Assembly: GCA_049282265.1 (NCBI GenBank)
Contig: JBAPTR010000226.1
Span: 1-7,352 of the forward strand
Length of the DNA: 7,352 bases
Direction of reading: 5' to 3'
Source: CAYUCJ01 sp049282265
Lineage (GTDB): Bacteria; Desulfobacterota; DSM-4660; Desulfatiglandales; Desulfatiglandaceae
Position 1 is the stretch's first letter. Each line of letters opens with the position of its first letter. The position numbers and the translations under genes are program-made. The notes under the pieces are model-generated. The model searched no databases. It saw only the letters and a program-made list of their open reading frames with translations, and was not told where the DNA came from. Of this stretch, positions 4,614 to 7,352 are shown in pieces.

Positions 4614-5603
4614 ATGAATGACCCCTCGGTTGACGCCATTGCCGTTCATAAACTAGCCAAGCGATTCGGTGAAGTGCAGGCGGTTGCTGATGCAAGCTTC
4701 GAGGTACTTCAGGGCGAACTTTACGGGTTCCTCGGTCCCAACGGCGCGGGCAAAACCACCACCATCAACATGCTTACCGGCCTTGCCCGGCCGGACACAG
4801 GCAAGATCAGAATCGCAGGCATCGACTGTACGGGAAATCCCAAAGCGGCCCAGCACTTGACCGGAGTGGTTCCGGACGAGAGCAACCTCTACCCCGAACT
4901 GACGGGATTCGACAACCTCTGCTTTTGTGCGGCCCTGTACGGTATGAAAAAGGAAAAGCGTGAACCCCGCGCGAGGAATCTTCTGGAGAGGTTCGGTCTT
5001 GCAGATGCCGCGAATCGGAAGTTTGCCGGTTACTCCAAGGGAATGAAGCGCAAACTCACCATCGCCGCCGGGATCATTCACGATCCACAGATACTCTTCC
5101 TGGATGAACCGACAACCGGTATCGATGTAGCCAGCGCCCGGCAAGTCCGTCAGCTGATCGCCGACCTTCATCGGAACGGGACAACCATTTTTCTGACCAC
5201 CCATTACATTGAGGAAGCAGAAAGGCTCTGCGGCCGGATTGCCTTCATCGTGGGAGGTGAAATCGTCCGGATCGACGAGGTGGCGAATCTTATCCGGCCG
5301 ATCCAAGAAAAGCATGTGACGCAGTTTGCCGTGTCGAACCTGGGGCCCTCCCTGCCCGGTAAGCTGACCAAAGCATTTCCAGGACTGATATTCAAGGCCC
5401 TTGCCGGGGGATTGATTCGGGTCGAGTCAGACACGCCGATTGGCGTTGGGCCGTTGGTGCGGTTTCTGGAGAATCAAGGGGCCGAAGTTAACGAGGCTCG
5501 GCGTATACAGTCGTCCCTGGAGGACGTCTTCGTAAGAGTCACGGGAATTGAGGCGGGCACGATGCGAAAAGAAAAGGAAAAGAAGGCGGGTGGCGGCGCA
5601 TGA
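4614..5603 (+). CDS. ABC-2 type transporter ATPase (DrrA/CcmA-like)
   Basis: This 329-residue cytoplasmic ATPase would power the permease encoded next. Walker A is GPNGAGKT (41-48), the signature is YSKGMKRKL (140-148, a divergent LSGGQ), Walker B is ILFLDEP (160-166), and the switch His is H197 (LTTH). The Q-loop position reads VVPDESNLYPELT (85-97), with Asp88 where Gln is usual. After the nucleotide-binding domain comes an accessory domain of about 100 residues ending in SSLEDVFVRVTG (300-311), the typical DrrA-family C-terminus. A lysine-rich tail (318-325) follows. ATG 4614 is preferred over the in-frame TTG at 4593 because CAGGGAGA (4596-4603) precedes it by about 10 nt. The gap from the ArsR gene is 44 nt and the stop overlaps the permease ATG (ATGA). 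An exporter of a drug, lipid or toxic compound is most likely; substrate is unknown. Confidence 0.92.
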   Translation: MNDPSVDAIAVHKLAKRFGEVQAVADASFEVLQGELYGFLGPNGAGKTTTINMLTGLARPDTGKIRIAGIDCTGNPKAAQHLTGVVPDESNLYPELTGFDNLCFCAALYGMKKEKREPRARNLLERFGLADAANRKFAGYSKGMKRKLTIAAGIIHDPQILFLDEPTTGIDVASARQVRQLIADLHRNGTTIFLTTHYIEEAERLCGRIAFIVGGEIVRIDEVANLIRPIQEKHVTQFAVSNLGPSLPGKLTKAFPGLIFKALAGGLIRVESDTPIGVGPLVRFLENQGAEVNEARRIQSSLEDVFVRVTGIEAGTMRKEKEKKAGGGA

Positions 5604-6337
5604 AATGGTGGATCGCCTTCTGGAACATCCTTGTCAAGGATATGCGGGCCTATTACCTCAAACCACCCAATATCAGTTGGGGATTGATCTTTCCTCTCGC
5701 CTGGACAGGGATGTTTTTTATCAAATCGGGCAGGGGGTTGGAGAGCGTGCTTTCCGTGCTTCCCGGCGTGATGGTGGTTTCCATCCTCTTTGGCACTACC
5801 TCCATGCTGTCGGTGACCGTGACCTTCGAGAAAAAAGGACGATCCTTCGACAGGCTGCTCCTGGCCCCCATACCGCTGGAACTCCTCATGCTTGCCAAGA
5901 CCTCGGGAGCAATCCTCTTCGGCACGGCCAACGCATTCATCCCCATCATTCTTGCGGCCTTTTTGACCGACCTTTCTCAAGCCGCCTGGGGGGCAGTTAT
6001 CCCTGCTATTATTCTCCTCGCGGTGACTTCGACCTTTCTGGGGTTGTTCATAGCTGTCTCAGTGAGTGAAGTCTTCGAAGCCCAGACCTTTTCCAACTTT
6101 TTCCGCTTCCCCATGATATTCCTATGCGGGTTATTCTTCCCGATCGAGCGTTTGCCTGTTTTTCTCCGGCCTCTTTCCTATGTACTTCCGCCGACGTACG
6201 GCACCGACATTCTTCATGGCGCCTTCGGCATTGGACATGCGATCCCCATACCGATTGATTTCGCTTTGCTTATTGTGTTCTGCATTGGACTTTTCTTCCT
6301 CAGCCTGAGAAATATCCAGAAGCGCTGGATCATATGA
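5600..6337 (+). CDS. ABC-2 type transporter permease
   Basis: This 245-residue inner-membrane protein has about six hydrophobic segments: roughly 24-42, 51-73, 100-122, 130-153, 167-186 and 216-236. A short amphipathic N-terminus (WNILVKDMRAYYLKP) is typical of ABC-2 permeases. The cytoplasmic stretch FEKKGRSFDRLLLAPIP (76-92) after the second segment is the usual ATPase-coupling region. The LFFPIERLP...LRPLSYVLPPTY stretch (178-200) is the ABC-2 family signature before the last segment. The gene overlaps the ATPase gene by 4 nt (ATGA), so the two subunits are translationally coupled and presumably form a homodimeric permease with two ATPases. Only one permease gene is present. The operon ends here as far as I can see, since the following 270 nt hold no continuation. 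Confidence 0.9.
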   Translation: MKWWIAFWNILVKDMRAYYLKPPNISWGLIFPLAWTGMFFIKSGRGLESVLSVLPGVMVVSILFGTTSMLSVTVTFEKKGRSFDRLLLAPIPLELLMLAKTSGAILFGTANAFIPIILAAFLTDLSQAAWGAVIPAIILLAVTSTFLGLFIAVSVSEVFEAQTFSNFFRFPMIFLCGLFFPIERLPVFLRPLSYVLPPTYGTDILHGAFGIGHAIPIPIDFALLIVFCIGLFFLSLRNIQKRWII

Positions 6338-6548
6338 CATAGTCAACAGCGCATCCAACTGTGTACGGCTGTCCTACTTATATCCTGAGTTACAATAATA
6401 TGTTGAGGCGCAGCTAACGATTACTGCTGATAAGCTTGATGAGTGAAAGATGATCGAATTTTCACGAATAGGATAATGATTCTGGAATCCCAACACATTT
6501 TCACTACAGATTATCCGTGCTATTTTTTTGCCTTGATGTAAAATAAAC

Positions 6549-6577
6549 TTGACAAAATGTAAAGTTAAGCAGACAAT
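6549..6577 (+). promoter_or_regulatory. Sigma70-like promoter of the Xre-membrane protein pair
   Basis: TTGACA (6549-6554) matches the -35 consensus. After a 17-bp spacer, GACAAT (6572-6577) matches the -10 at 4 of 6 positions. CTTGAC (6548-6553) and GTTAAG (6564-6569) form a one-mismatch inverted repeat over the -35 and spacer, a plausible operator for the Xre protein encoded from 6610. The surrounding gene-free stretch 6338-6609 is AT-richer than the operon before it. I see no RNA gene or clear terminator in it. Confidence 0.5.
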
Positions 6578-6609
6578 GATTGGTATGAACAAAACATCGG
6601 GGGCAAAGC

Positions 6610-6840
6610 ATGTCTAAGTCACTTCCACAGCTCAAGATAGTGAATCGTTTGCATGTTCTCCGGGCAGAACGACGGATGACCCAGGAACAACTCGCCAAAG
6701 AAATAGGGATAACACGGGCAACCATTGTTGCAATCGAGGGGGGCGGTTATAACCCTTCCCTTGAGTTGGCGTTTCGCATTGCGCGTTATTTTGGAGCAGA
6801 CATAAATACCATTTTCTCGATTGAGGAGGAGACAAAATGA
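6610..6840 (+). CDS. Short Xre-family HTH transcriptional regulator
   Basis: This 76-residue protein consists almost entirely of one Cro/C1-type HTH: NRLHVLRAERRMTQEQLAKE (12-31), turn and recognition helix IGITRATIVAIEGG (32-45), then YNPSLELAFRIARYFGADINTIF (47-69). It has no extra sensor domain. It belongs to the group of stand-alone short Xre proteins that sit beside a membrane protein gene. The ATG at 6610 follows CGGGGG (6599-6604), a modest ribosome site. The stop overlaps the next ATG (ATGA at 6837-6840), so the membrane protein is translationally coupled to it. It probably autoregulates from the promoter at 6549-6577, with the membrane partner possibly modulating it; that role is inferred. 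Confidence 0.9.
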   Translation: MSKSLPQLKIVNRLHVLRAERRMTQEQLAKEIGITRATIVAIEGGGYNPSLELAFRIARYFGADINTIFSIEEETK

Positions 6841-7352
6841 AGAGACTTGACTCAATCCTATTGAAGTCTTTTTTGTACGGGCTTCCTGCATTCATTGTTT
6901 TTGCTGCCTTTTCTTACTGCTACAGCTTAGGAGTTGTTAACCATGCCAATGTCTACCTTAACTTACTGAACAGTTTCGCAGGGCTCGTCTTTGCACTTTG
7001 GATGACGCTTTCCCTTTATTTGAGCGTCAGATTGATGGTTTCCGAGCCGTTTCGTGATCAGGTATTGGCTAGACTTACCTTCATACGGGAGCGTGACGAA
7101 CGAGAAGTTATATTAACAGGAAAAGCTACCAGGACAACATTCCTGACCTCGCTAGCTATCCTGATTTTCCTTTTTTGCCTTTCCTGTTTTCAGGTCTCTA
7201 TCTATAGACTACCGCAGGAAAGGGCCGTTGATGGTAAGACCGGGATCATTTCATTGGGTCTTGGTTTCAATCTGTTGGAGCATTCCAAACAAGATAAGCC
7301 AAGAGAGACAATTGAAAAGAAGGATATATTCTCTTACACCGGTCTGCCTGTG
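6837..7352 (+). CDS. Membrane protein coupled to the Xre regulator (3' end outside the window)
   Basis: Translated from the ATG at 6837, the frame is open for 172 codons to the window edge with no stop. Hydrophobic segments lie at about 11-33, 41-66 and 101-123. Between segments 2 and 3 is a charged loop, RERDEREVILTGKATRTT (84-101). A 'DERE...KA' loop just before a membrane segment is reminiscent of DUF2178-type membrane proteins, which often accompany short Xre regulators, but this family call is from memory of the pattern. After segment 3 the chain is polar and probably outside the third helix (124-172), and unlike DUF2178 proteins it appears to continue with a soluble part. The 4-nt overlap with the regulator gene strongly supports the start. 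Function is unknown; a signal-sensing partner or target of the regulator is plausible. Confidence 0.75.
   Translation, partial: MKRLDSILLKSFLYGLPAFIVFAAFSYCYSLGVVNHANVYLNLLNSFAGLVFALWMTLSLYLSVRLMVSEPFRDQVLARLTFIRERDEREVILTGKATRTTFLTSLAILIFLFCLSCFQVSIYRLPQERAVDGKTGIISLGLGFNLLEHSKQDKPRETIEKKDIFSYTGLPV

Noticed and set aside
4653..5315. 220-codon open frame on the minus strand
   Set aside because: It is antisense to the clear ABC ATPase gene, has no recognisable family features, and the sense frame shows all ABC motifs.
5548..6069. 173-codon open frame on the plus strand overlapping the permease
   Set aside because: It is an alternate frame of the ATPase end and the permease gene. Its translation is rich in R/H/P/S without membrane or domain pattern, while the permease frame is coherent and ATGA-coupled.
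6338..6420. Terminator after the permease
   Set aside because: Only ACAGC/GCTGT with a 17-nt loop and no T-run is present, which is too weak to call.

Overview
The window is bacterial: genes are tightly packed, Shine-Dalgarno sites are clear, and adjacent genes overlap by ATGA. The gene content is a LivGF transporter end, an SCP-x type thiolase with a DUF35 partner, an NAD-type SDR, an IS200 remnant of a type frequent in sulfate reducers and syntrophs, and an ArsR-ABC unit. Together these fit a strictly anaerobic Desulfobacterota/deltaproteobacterium-like organism or a related syntroph. That placement is inference from gene content only.

Region 1 (1-732) holds the last codons of a LivG-type ATPase and a complete LivF. 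These are the two cytoplasmic ATPases of a branched-chain amino acid (HAAT) type ABC importer, which in anaerobic degraders often serves organic or aromatic acids.

Region 2 (733-3552) is a catabolic-looking acyl-CoA module. A 257-nt leader with a strong hairpin precedes a thiolase (990-2264). A zinc-ribbon/OB-fold DUF35 protein starts 4 nt after the thiolase stop (2269-2685), and an SDR dehydrogenase follows after a 102-nt gap (2788-3552). A beta-hydroxyacyl-CoA dehydrogenase plus a two-subunit DUF35-thiolase would carry out the last two steps of a beta-oxidation-like pathway. The arrangement resembles the BbsAB/BbsCD logic of anaerobic toluene degradation. The substrate cannot be read from the sequence.

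Region 3 (3553-4080) contains no intact gene. It carries a miniature IS200/IS605-type element on the minus strand. Its tnpA has lost the central catalytic part but stays open in frame, keeps the tyrosine end, and retains a hairpin covering the ribosome binding site.

Region 4 (4081-6337) is a compact operon: an ArsR-family repressor with a cysteine-rich tail, an ABC-2 type ATPase and an ABC-2 permease. A tandem 20-bp repeat just upstream looks like an operator. A strong internal ribosome binding site precedes an in-frame ATG at the junction of the HTH domain and the Cys-rich tail, so the tail may also be made as a separate 43-residue protein.

Region 5 (6338-7352) has a sigma70-like promoter, a short Xre-type regulator, and an ATGA-coupled membrane protein that runs off the window end. 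This is the common layout of a small regulator with a cognate membrane protein.
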